From: Oscillatoria sp. FACHB-1407
Lineage (GTDB): Bacteria; Cyanobacteriota; Cyanobacteriia; Elainellales; Elainellaceae
Assembly (NCBI RefSeq): GCF_014697545.1
Contig: NZ_JACJSA010000028.1
Span: 1 to 64,000 of the forward strand
Direction of reading: 5' to 3'
DNA: 64,000 nt
In this document: piece after piece, positions 1 through 7,032 of the stretch
Layout: every line of letters begins with the position of its first letter
How positions within the stretch are numbered: position 1 is the stretch's first letter
Notes under the pieces: generated by a model
What the model was told of the DNA's origin: nothing
The model's database searches: none
The model's input: the letters and a program-made list of their open reading frames with translations, nothing else
Made by a program: the position numbers and the translations under genes

Positions 1-98
1 TGGACCCACTCTCATCCATCCCGAACTGAGGTGTGAAACGCTGTTGCGGCAAAGATAGTTGGAGGGTAGCCTCCCGCAAAAATAGCTCAGTGCCAGGG
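1..98 (+). rRNA. rrf: 5S ribosomal RNA, 3' part (5' end outside the window)
   Basis: The first ~98 bases read as the body and 3' end of a bacterial 5S rRNA. Seen: the conserved loop region CATCCCGAACTGAGGTGTGAAA at about 17-38 and the 3' end TGCCAGG at 91-97, which would pair with the missing 5' strand. About 20 bases of the 5' end lie to the left. A strong terminator follows at once, so this is the end of an rRNA operon read rightwards. The exact 3' end is estimated. Confidence 0.93.
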
Positions 99-108
99 TA
101 AATATGGA

Positions 109-138
109 ACCTCCTCTCTAATCAGAGAGGAGGTTTTT
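109..138 (+). terminator. Rho-independent terminator of the rRNA operon
   Basis: An 11-bp perfect stem (109-119 with 124-134), a 4-base loop and a T run at 134-138, starting about 11 bases after the 5S 3' end. Confidence 0.92.
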
Positions 139-283
139 GTTTGCAAATTTGTTTATAAGCTAGTGTCTTTGGTTTTGCAGTGATTCAAGAATATGTTTGA
201 TTTTTCTTTTTTGAGGGAACTTTAGAGAAGTAGAGCGTCACAGTTATTTCTGCTCGACAAGTACACCTAAACAGAGTACATCT

Positions 284-691
284 ATGGCTAGTGCAGGTTT
301 GAACAAATGGATCGTCAGTGGCAATTTAGCAGCTGATGCTGAGATTAAAACAGTTGATTTGCGGGATGGGGAAAAGGCGCAAGTTGCCAAAGCAACTCTG
401 TATGTTCGCAAACCTCGGAATCGAAAAGAGTCGTTCACAGTATCTTTAAGTATTTGGGAAAGTTCCGCTGCGTGGCGGAAGCTGCCCTACTTGAAGAAAG
501 GGTCCTTGATCATTTGTACAGGCAGTGTAGAGCCTAGTCCTTATATTTCCAGTAACGGCAATGCCCCGAAAGCTGGTTTACAGATGTCTGTACTAGACGT
601 AGATTTGGATACCATTCGTAATGGTGATGAGGAGGATTCTAATCAAAGTAATTCTGAGTTTGAGATGTCGCAGGAATCAGTTCCCGCTTAA
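284..691 (+). CDS. Single-stranded DNA-binding (SSB-like, OB-fold) protein
   Basis: Predicted 135-residue OB-fold protein of the SSB superfamily, which coats single-stranded DNA in replication, repair and recombination. Seen: an N-terminal GNLAADAEIK segment like the SSB GNLGxDPEVR motif, alternating beta-strand pattern to about residue 108, and an acidic, Ser/Asn/Glu-rich tail from about residue 113. The tail lacks the DIPF end through which classic SSB recruits partners, so it is probably an accessory cyanobacterial paralogue rather than the main replicative SSB. ATG start; no strong Shine-Dalgarno. It stands alone between the rRNA operon and a convergent minus-strand cluster. The family is fairly secure; the exact role is inferred. 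Confidence 0.75.
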   Translation: MASAGLNKWIVSGNLAADAEIKTVDLRDGEKAQVAKATLYVRKPRNRKESFTVSLSIWESSAAWRKLPYLKKGSLIICTGSVEPSPYISSNGNAPKAGLQMSVLDVDLDTIRNGDEEDSNQSNSEFEMSQESVPA

Positions 692-765
692 GAATTATTT
701 ACTGGTTCCGAGGTGGTCACTCAATCTAGAAATTTTGCAACGGACTTAGGGATCTTTACTGAAAG

Positions 766-795
766 GGGGCACTTGGCTTAATCAAGTACCCCTTT
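766..795 (+). terminator. Probable terminator of the SSB-like gene
   Basis: A 10-bp stem with one mismatch (766-775 with 783-792), a 7-base loop and a short T tail, 75 bases after the SSB stop codon. The tail is short, so strength is uncertain. Confidence 0.55.
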
Positions 796-806
796 GTGTA
801 ATGTTG

Positions 807-833
807 AGGTTTTGAAAGCCTCTTTCAAAACCT
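807..833. repeat. 12-bp inverted repeat between convergent genes
   Basis: AGGTTTTGAAAG (807-818) and its exact complement (822-833) with a 3-base loop, 18 bases beyond the stop of the minus-strand gene ending at 851. No U run follows on either strand. It may act as an mRNA end-protecting hairpin or a weak terminator. Confidence 0.5.
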
Positions 834-850
834 ATTAGGGTTGTGAGGGA

Positions 851-2038
851 TTATGGGTTGGCAAAGGTATTAATCTCCCCACCGCCGCGAGAATAAGGTG
901 CAGTAAACGGTGCAGGTTCGGGATCAGGGGCTTCGTATTGGGGTTGTGCTTGTCTAGGGTTTGTACTGGACGGAAGATTGTAAGGATTAACGAGGTTACC
1001 TTGATTAATTCCATAGGATGGAGTTTGCATTGTCGATCGCCCTGATCCAGTTTGAGGTAACGCAGGTGGTACTAGTTGAGGAGCAGACGGTAACCCAGGT
1101 AAGGTTTGAGTTTGACCTGTGTTGTTATAGGCGTTACTAGGTGCACTTGAGGGCGTGGTGCGTAATACAGGTGGGAGGGTGTAACCAGTAGTGCCTATGG
1201 GAGGCGAAGTTTGTAATGAGGTTGAAGGGAGTAATCTACTGGGAACCGGTTGTCCAGGTTGTAATCGTCCGTCCAAGGCAGACTGATTGCTGGCAGTTTG
1301 AGACAACGGATTGTTTTGCCGTGTGGACTGGGCATTCGTCGTGTTTAGCGATCGCTCTAAGGGGCTGCTGTTAGCCCCATTGTTGGCACGAGAATTATAT
1401 TGCTGTATGGCTGAACGTAACGGACTTTGAGCTGACTGTGTTGAGTTACCTAATAAGTCAAAGCCTGGAGCAAAACCTGAATTTAAGCTGCTATTTGCGA
1501 CAGGAGAGCTGTTATTGCTGCGACCAATACCCGGTAGGTTGAGGTCAAACAATTGAGTATTTTGAGGAGTAGCCGCAAAAGGGTTGCGCCGATTAGCTGT
1601 AGATGGTGTTTCAGCAGTCGTTGAAGGTCTTAGTGTGCTCGTAACCGTTGGGGTTTGTTGCTCATCAGGATTGGGAGCAGCTTGAGATGGATCTACATCC
1701 GTAGCATTAGGTTGTTCTGTTGGCGAGGGGGTGTTGAGTGCTAAATCGTTAATTAAAACAGGCAGACTATCAATATCAACTCCAATTGCGCTGTCTTCTT
1801 GAGATGGAAATGCTCCATATTGCTCAGAATCTGGCAAATTGTCTAAGCTTGCAACCCCAGATGTAGAGGTGTAGTTTTCATCAGACATGAACCACTCTGG
1901 ATGCTTCCAGTATTCTGAAAACAGGATAACTGCCAACAGCATTGCTGCTGCTGATCCCCAAACCATTGGTCGCTTCAAAATCCGTAGTCTTCCCCGGAGA
2001 TACCGGAGTGAATTAGGCAGTTTGTGTGACAGTGGCAT
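851..2038 (-). CDS. Hypothetical single-pass membrane protein with a long disordered domain
   Basis: I do not recognise a family. The 395-residue protein starts at ATG 2038 with a basic stretch (residues 1-24), then one hydrophobic segment at about 25-44 (VWGSAAAMLLAVILFSEYW), giving an N-in, C-out topology. The remaining 350 residues are low in hydrophobicity and rich in Ser, Asn, Gln, Pro and Thr, with repeated NP, SP and QP patterns, so the periplasmic part is probably disordered. It lies 215 bp downstream of the lptF/G-like gene on the same strand, at the end of the lpt cluster. A role in the envelope is suggested by position only. Confidence 0.7.
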   Translation of the reverse strand: MPLSHKLPNSLRYLRGRLRILKRPMVWGSAAAMLLAVILFSEYWKHPEWFMSDENYTSTSGVASLDNLPDSEQYGAFPSQEDSAIGVDIDSLPVLINDLALNTPSPTEQPNATDVDPSQAAPNPDEQQTPTVTSTLRPSTTAETPSTANRRNPFAATPQNTQLFDLNLPGIGRSNNSSPVANSSLNSGFAPGFDLLGNSTQSAQSPLRSAIQQYNSRANNGANSSPLERSLNTTNAQSTRQNNPLSQTASNQSALDGRLQPGQPVPSRLLPSTSLQTSPPIGTTGYTLPPVLRTTPSSAPSNAYNNTGQTQTLPGLPSAPQLVPPALPQTGSGRSTMQTPSYGINQGNLVNPYNLPSSTNPRQAQPQYEAPDPEPAPFTAPYSRGGGEINTFANP

Positions 2039-2252
2039 TGTTAGAGGTAGTTGTTTTAGGGTTGATGGTAGTTAGCAGTATATTGGTTCAATCCTAATAG
2101 TTATTTTAAGCAATGTCCTTTGTTCTTTAAGAATCCGTAAAACGGAAAAAGTTTCCGTTTCAGACAGAAGCGGTATTTTATTGCCCCTCATATGCTGCTT
2201 GGTGAGGTGAATTAGGTTTGTGGCTGAACTACCAATCGATGCAATTTTAGAG

Positions 2253-3437
2253 TTATTTTGCTGATCGGATTAGTAGAGCGATACCAGCGGCTAGACCAAA
2301 TAGGTTAGGTAACCAAGCTCCCAAAAACGGGGATATATTGCCAGTTTGAGCGATCGCCCCACTGACGACAACTGACAGATAGTAGGTGAAGATGATGAGG
2401 ACACTGATTGCGAAGCTTGTGGCTCTGCCTGTGCGTTGTAATCTCATTCCCAAGGCTGCCCCTACCAAACCATAGGCAATACAAACAAAGGGAAGGGCAT
2501 ACTTCTGTTGAATGCGAACTCGCAATTCCCGAATTTTAGGTTCATTTCCTCCGCTCTCGATCAGGTTTAGATACTCCAAGGACTGAGCAATATTCATCTC
2601 ATCGTAGTCGCGTTGACGAGAAGCCAAATCAAGGGGTTCTCTGGGTAGTTTCAATTGTTGCTGCTGAAACTTGACGATATTGCGGAACGAACCGTCAGCA
2701 GATACGACATAAATGGTGCCGTCAAAGAAATCCCAAGTGTTCTGTTCTCCATTCCATAGGGCTGAACGAGCACTGACGATTTGATTTAGCCCTTCCTGAG
2801 AAAAATCGAGGATCGTTAATCCCTGCATTTGTTCGCCATCAAACTCTCTGGCGTAGAACAAGCGTGATAGAACTTGCTCATCTTCGCCATCGGGTTGTTC
2901 TACAGTTTGAAACTCTTGATAGAGAATATTTTGTTCCTGAAACGAAGGATTTTCCTCATTGAGAGCTTCTTGAAGCGTAACGGTTGCTTCGTAGTTAGCG
3001 GCGGGAACGAGCAGTTCATGGAAAGCAAAGGTTAAGCCAGTCACAAAGATACAGAGTACCAGTGCTGGAGCCACCATGCGATAAGTACTAACCCCACAGC
3101 CACGCATTGCAACAAGTTCGCTATCGCTAGAGAACCGACCATAGGTCATCAAGGTTGCCAGCAGGATGGACATGGGAAATGAGTAGACGATGAACTGAGG
3201 CATTTTGAGCAGCAATACCTTGAAGGCGATCGCCAAGGGTAGTCCTGACTCTGTGACCCGTCGAATGAGCTCGAACAAGCTGTCTACTGATACACCCAGC
3301 GACGTGAACATGCCTACGCCAAACAGAAATGGCAAGATTAACTCCGCCACGATATAGCGATCCATGACAGACAGTTGAGGCAGCCAGTACCAAAGATTGA
3401 ATTGGGGGCTAGGAGATTTTGAAAAACCGATGGTCAT
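2253..3437 (-). CDS. LptF/LptG-family permease (YjgP/YjgQ)
   Basis: Predicted inner-membrane permease of the Lpt exporter, which extracts lipopolysaccharide from the inner membrane using LptB ATPase. The 394-residue length fits the family. Seen: the N-terminal signature MDRYIVAELILPFLFGVG (about residues 25-42), transmembrane segments at about 32-55, 75-100 and 115-140, a large polar beta-rich periplasmic domain (about 145-300), and three closing membrane helices (about 312-390). Cyanobacteria usually have one such permease serving as both F and G, so I leave the symbol open. It begins 26 bp after lptB on the same strand, suggesting one transcript. ATG start at 3437 without a clear ribosome site. 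Confidence 0.9.
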   Translation of the reverse strand: MTIGFSKSPSPQFNLWYWLPQLSVMDRYIVAELILPFLFGVGMFTSLGVSVDSLFELIRRVTESGLPLAIAFKVLLLKMPQFIVYSFPMSILLATLMTYGRFSSDSELVAMRGCGVSTYRMVAPALVLCIFVTGLTFAFHELLVPAANYEATVTLQEALNEENPSFQEQNILYQEFQTVEQPDGEDEQVLSRLFYAREFDGEQMQGLTILDFSQEGLNQIVSARSALWNGEQNTWDFFDGTIYVVSADGSFRNIVKFQQQQLKLPREPLDLASRQRDYDEMNIAQSLEYLNLIESGGNEPKIRELRVRIQQKYALPFVCIAYGLVGAALGMRLQRTGRATSFAISVLIIFTYYLSVVVSGAIAQTGNISPFLGAWLPNLFGLAAGIALLIRSAK

Positions 3438-3463
3438 AAAGACTGTGAGGGTGCAGGAGACGA

Positions 3464-4192
3464 TCAGGGTTGAAAGCTGTCGCCTAAGTAGTATTGCCGG
3501 ACTAAAGGGTTGCCATACAATTCTTCAGCACTACCGGATGCCAGGATTTGTCCATCTCGCATGATGTAAGCCCGATCGGTAATGGCTAGCGTTTCACGAA
3601 CGTTGTGATCGGTGATGAGAATACCCATGTAGCGATCGCGCAGTTTAGCGATGATGCTTTGAATCTCGGCTACAGCGATAGGGTCAACTCCGGCAAAGGG
3701 TTCGTCTAGGAGTAAAAACTTAGGTCCTTCACGTCCTGCGGCTAAGGCTCTAGCCAATTCAGTGCGACGGCGTTCGCCACCGGAGACTTTGACTCCTGAA
3801 GTAGATGCAATGCGTTCTAGACGAAACTCTTTGAGAAGATGATGCAGGCGATCGCGGTGTTCATGGCGGGGAATATCAGTCTGTTGCATCACCAACAGAA
3901 TATTATCTCGTACACTCAGATTTCTAAAAATGCTAGGTTCTTGAGCCAGGTAGCCAATCCCTAAACGGGCGCGTTTTGAGATAGGCAACGCTGTAATATC
4001 CAAATCATTGAGCCAAACCCGTCCATAATCTGGTTTTTCTAAGCCAGTTGCAATGTAAAAAGTTGTAGTTTTGCCTGCTCCGTTTGGTCCTAACAGCCCA
4101 ACGACCTCGCCTCTAGCGACAGAGAGGTTAACGCGGTTCACAACAACGCGCCGACCATAGGACTTATGGATATTCTCCAGAACAATCTTCAA
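3464..4192 (-). CDS. lptB: LPS export ABC transporter ATP-binding protein LptB
   Basis: Cytoplasmic ATPase that powers lipopolysaccharide export. In 242 residues all ABC motifs are visible: Walker A GPNGAGKT at 35-42, Q-loop LAQEP at about 82-86, signature VSGGERRR at 136-143, Walker B FLLLDEP at 159-165 with the D-loop just after, and the H-loop His at 196. The ERRR variant after the signature and the DITALP segment are typical of LptB rather than other ABC ATPases. The start appears to be TTG at 4192, since no ATG lies nearby, with GAGAG eight bases upstream. It lies between the lptA-like gene and the permease in the same direction. Confidence 0.92.
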   Translation of the reverse strand: MKIVLENIHKSYGRRVVVNRVNLSVARGEVVGLLGPNGAGKTTTFYIATGLEKPDYGRVWLNDLDITALPISKRARLGIGYLAQEPSIFRNLSVRDNILLVMQQTDIPRHEHRDRLHHLLKEFRLERIASTSGVKVSGGERRRTELARALAAGREGPKFLLLDEPFAGVDPIAVAEIQSIIAKLRDRYMGILITDHNVRETLAITDRAYIMRDGQILASGSAEELYGNPLVRQYYLGDSFQP

Positions 4193-4442
4193 AGGCTTAC
4201 TCTCGGTGATCCCAGCGTGATAAAAGATGGTTTAGATTTTATCAGAGGGAGTCGCATCTCGTTAGACCTGAATAGCTTAGAAAAAATAGAAGAGAGCAGA
4301 GAGTCAGGAATGATTTGGGCAATCATCACCCAACATCGATCTCTAAGCACCCTCTTCTGGCTCTAGCTTATGGTGATGCGATCGGGTACTCAACCCAGCA
4401 TCCAGAGAGACTGGGCTCGAAACCTGACTTCCCCGGTAACGG

Positions 4443-5036
4443 CTAAGGTGATGTGGGTGGACTGATGGGAGTCTTAAATTCTGGTTTAGGGTTAAAGTCT
4501 GAACTGGGTTGGGGAGAGGCTTCAGGAGCTTCGGAGGGGATTGTTGTCGTCACCGCTGCTGTAGGGCTTGGAGCGATCGGTGGATTTGGATCAGGCACAA
4601 TGTAAATTGCCTCAACCTGTTGTTCACCATCAGGCACAGCTACAAACCGCCCTTCATCAATCAAATAAGTGACGGTTTCCCCGCGTAAACTGTTGCCATT
4701 CTGTAGAACATAGACATTGCCACTTAAGACAATGCGACGTTCACGGCTGTAGTATTGCGCTTGTACCGAGGTCGCCTGAATCTGTCGAGCAGGGTAGTTG
4801 ATCTGTACATTGCCACGCGCCGTGATGACTCCAGTGACCGCGTTTGCTTCTTGAATATCAGAGCGTAGCGTCAAGGCTTGGTTAGCACTGGTTGGGGCTT
4901 GGGCGATCGCCGTATGAGTGGGCATTGGAGAGGAGATTGCTCCTGCTACGACAGCGGTTGCAACCAGCATCTGTTTTAGGGATAAGTAGGATTTGATAGG
5001 CTTGGGCGATCGTACGTTAAGTCCCATAAGCTCCAC
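4443..5036 (-). CDS. LptA/OstA-family periplasmic protein
   Basis: Predicted periplasmic LptA-like protein that would bridge lipopolysaccharide across the periplasm. The 197-residue sequence has an N-terminal membrane/signal segment (about 25-45, VATAVVAGAISS), then the OstA beta-jellyroll repeats: TARGNVQINYPARQIQATSVQAQY and LSGNVYVLQNGNSLRGETVTYL. A Pro/Ser/Thr-rich tail follows from about residue 150. The start is either GTG 5036 or ATG 5027; a GGAG lies only three bases before the ATG, so the start is uncertain. It heads an apparent lptA-lptB-lptF/G run, 210 bp after purB. No LptC is seen here. Confidence 0.82.
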   Translation of the reverse strand: MELMGLNVRSPKPIKSYLSLKQMLVATAVVAGAISSPMPTHTAIAQAPTSANQALTLRSDIQEANAVTGVITARGNVQINYPARQIQATSVQAQYYSRERRIVLSGNVYVLQNGNSLRGETVTYLIDEGRFVAVPDGEQQVEAIYIVPDPNPPIAPSPTAAVTTTIPSEAPEASPQPSSDFNPKPEFKTPISPPTSP

Positions 5037-5246
5037 TGTTTTAAGAATTAAGTATTGGTTTATGACTATCGATGGTGATGAGTGTCCCCCTACTTTATCC
5101 CAAGCTTAAGTTGAGGAACACCAAATAGAGGGATACGTGAGGGTTGTATACATAAATATCCTCTAAGATCATCACGCTAGATAGTATCAAAAGTTCCAGG
5201 AAATCAGCATAGATTTTAGGTTCTGCTGTTTCAAGCTGGGCACCTA

Positions 5247-6563
5247 TTAGATGTTGAGCCGTTGGTAAATGACATCCAGATGTTTGAGATGGTGTTGTGG
5301 GTTAAAACACTCCTCGATCTCTGTGGGAGAGAGATGGGCTGTGACTCGTGGATCTTGAGTAATCAGCGTGTGGAAATCTCCAGTGGGGGTGTTCCACGCC
5401 GTGTGAGCGCAGGATTGGACAACTGCATAGGCATCTTCCCGGCTCATGCCTTTGTCAACGAGGGCTAAGAGCACCCGTTGACTAAACACTACTCCTCCAT
5501 AGCGATTCATGTTGCGTTCCATGTTTTCCGGGTAGACGAGCAGGTTTTTCACCAAGTCGGTCGTCTCCGCAAGCATATAATGGGTCAGGATGCAGGCATC
5601 GGGGAACATGACCCGTTCAACGGAGCTATGAGAAATATCGCGTTCGTGCCACAGGGCGATATTTTCTAAAGCGGCGATCGCATGTCCTCGAATGATACGT
5701 GCCAGACCTGTCAACCGTTCTGAGCGGATGGGGTTGCGCTTGTGGGGCATGGCAGAGGAACCCTTCTGCCCCTTCGCAAAGAACTCCTCGACTTCTAAAA
5801 CATCAGTGCGTTGCAGGTTGCGGATTTCAACGGCAAACCGTTCGATCGACGCAGCAAGGAGAGCCAGTGCCTGGATGTATTCCGCATGGCGATCGCGGGA
5901 GATGACCTGAGTCGAAGCGGTATCGGGTTCTAGTCCCAGATTTTGACAGGCGATTGCTTCAATGCGGGGATCAATGTTGGCGTAGGTGCCAACGGCTCCA
6001 GAGATTTTTCCAACCGCAATGGTGTTGTGTAACCGACAGAGGCGATCGCGATGGCGCAAAACCTCGGCTAACCAACCTGCCAGCTTAAAGCCAAAGGTGA
6101 TCGGTTCGGCATGAATTCCGTGCGATCGCCCGATCATTACCGTGTCGCGGTGTTGCTGTGCTTGATAGCGAATTGCCTGAGTCAGTGCCTCTAGCTGTTC
6201 CAGGATGACGTCTAGACTGGCAATCAGTTGCAGTGCCAATGCGGTATCGAGCACATCGGAGCTAGTTAATCCCAAGTGAATGTAACGTCCCGCATCGCCA
6301 ACGTACTCATTAACGTTTGTTAGGAACGCGATCATGTCATGGCGAACCTCTTTTTCAATCTCCAGCACCCGCTGGGGATCAAAGTTCGCTTTGGCTTTAA
6401 TTTCTTCGACTGCCTCGTGAGGAATGTAGCCCAATTCTGCCTGCGCCTCACAAACGGCAATCTCGACCTGCAACCAGGTTTTTAACTTATAGGTTTCTGT
6501 CCACAATTCGCCCATTTCGGGCAAGGTATACCGCTCAATCAAGGCTCGTGCCGCAAAATACAA
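5247..6563 (-). CDS. purB: Adenylosuccinate lyase
   Basis: Catalyses two fumarate-releasing steps of purine synthesis: SAICAR to AICAR and adenylosuccinate to AMP. Seen: the fumarase/aspartase superfamily signature SSAMPHKRNP at 269-278, the TSSD motif at 100-103 and the active-site HGIHAEP at 148-154. Length of about 431-438 residues is normal. No ATG lies near the 5' end. TTG at 6563 opens the longest frame, but TTG at 6542 gives MIERYTLPEMG, the usual N-terminus of this family, and is my preferred start. Neither has a good Shine-Dalgarno. TTGTACAAT just upstream may be promoter sequence. Confidence 0.95.
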   Translation of the reverse strand: MYFAARALIERYTLPEMGELWTETYKLKTWLQVEIAVCEAQAELGYIPHEAVEEIKAKANFDPQRVLEIEKEVRHDMIAFLTNVNEYVGDAGRYIHLGLTSSDVLDTALALQLIASLDVILEQLEALTQAIRYQAQQHRDTVMIGRSHGIHAEPITFGFKLAGWLAEVLRHRDRLCRLHNTIAVGKISGAVGTYANIDPRIEAIACQNLGLEPDTASTQVISRDRHAEYIQALALLAASIERFAVEIRNLQRTDVLEVEEFFAKGQKGSSAMPHKRNPIRSERLTGLARIIRGHAIAALENIALWHERDISHSSVERVMFPDACILTHYMLAETTDLVKNLLVYPENMERNMNRYGGVVFSQRVLLALVDKGMSREDAYAVVQSCAHTAWNTPTGDFHTLITQDPRVTAHLSPTEIEECFNPQHHLKHLDVIYQRLNI

Positions 6564-6608
6564 CCGTTAATTGTACAACTTAGAGCACGGGTCAGTCTGT
6601 AGAAACGG

Positions 6609-6765
6609 GGCAATCGTTAGTGGTCAATTGTTAATGGTCAGTGGTCAATCGTTAGTGGTCAATCGTTAATGGTCAGTGGTCAATCGTTAGTGGTCAATCG
6701 TTAGTGGTCAATCGTTAATGGTCAATCGTTAATGGTCAATAGTCAGTGTCGATAGTCAATCGTTA
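6609..6765. repeat. Heptanucleotide tandem repeat array (STRR type), first array
   Basis: About 21-22 consecutive 7-base units of the form (G/C)GT(C/T)A(A/G)T, for example GGTCAAT and CGTTAGT, nearly all in phase. Short tandemly repeated heptamers are known from filamentous cyanobacteria. The array sits just upstream of purB. Confidence 0.9.
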
Positions 6766-6949
6766 ATGATGCATGGGCAATTGAGAGGTTTAGATCCCCG
6801 GTTTCTCGCGGAGGCTTCTCAAAGCGATCTGATTCACCTCCTGGAAACTGGGGAATTTGGGAAAAGTCCCACATAGGGCAGTGGGCTTAACAGTCCTCAT
6901 CAGTGCTCATGGTCAAGATCTGAGGTCAATCAACGCTTAACCATGAACG
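6766..6949. other. Spacer between two heptamer arrays with an imperfect hairpin
   Basis: No gene is seen. CCCCGGTTT (about 6796-6804) and AAACTGGGG (about 6845-6853) can pair imperfectly, flanking a GC-rich stretch. It resembles other short intergenic repeats of cyanobacteria. No ribosome site or convincing reading frame is present. Confidence 0.5.
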
Positions 6950-7022
6950 ATCAACTATTGACTATTGACTATCAACTATTGACCATTGACTATCAACCAT
7001 TGACGATTGACTATCAACCATT
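6950..7022. repeat. Heptanucleotide tandem repeat array, second array in opposite orientation
   Basis: About ten in-phase 7-base units of the form TTGACTA / TTGACCA / TCAACCA. They are the reverse complement of the unit type in the array at 6609-6765, so the two arrays face each other. It ends 11 bases before the carB stop codon. Confidence 0.9.
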
Positions 7023-7032
7023 CCCTACTGCC

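Noticed and set aside
4166-4366. 66-residue plus-strand frame over the lptB start
   Set aside because: Overlaps the lptB N-terminus in antisense; I saw no ribosome site or family, and the rest lies in the intergenic gap.
6609-7022. Possible CRISPR array
   Set aside because: Units are 7 bases long and contiguous, without 25-40 base repeats and unique spacers, and no cas genes are present.
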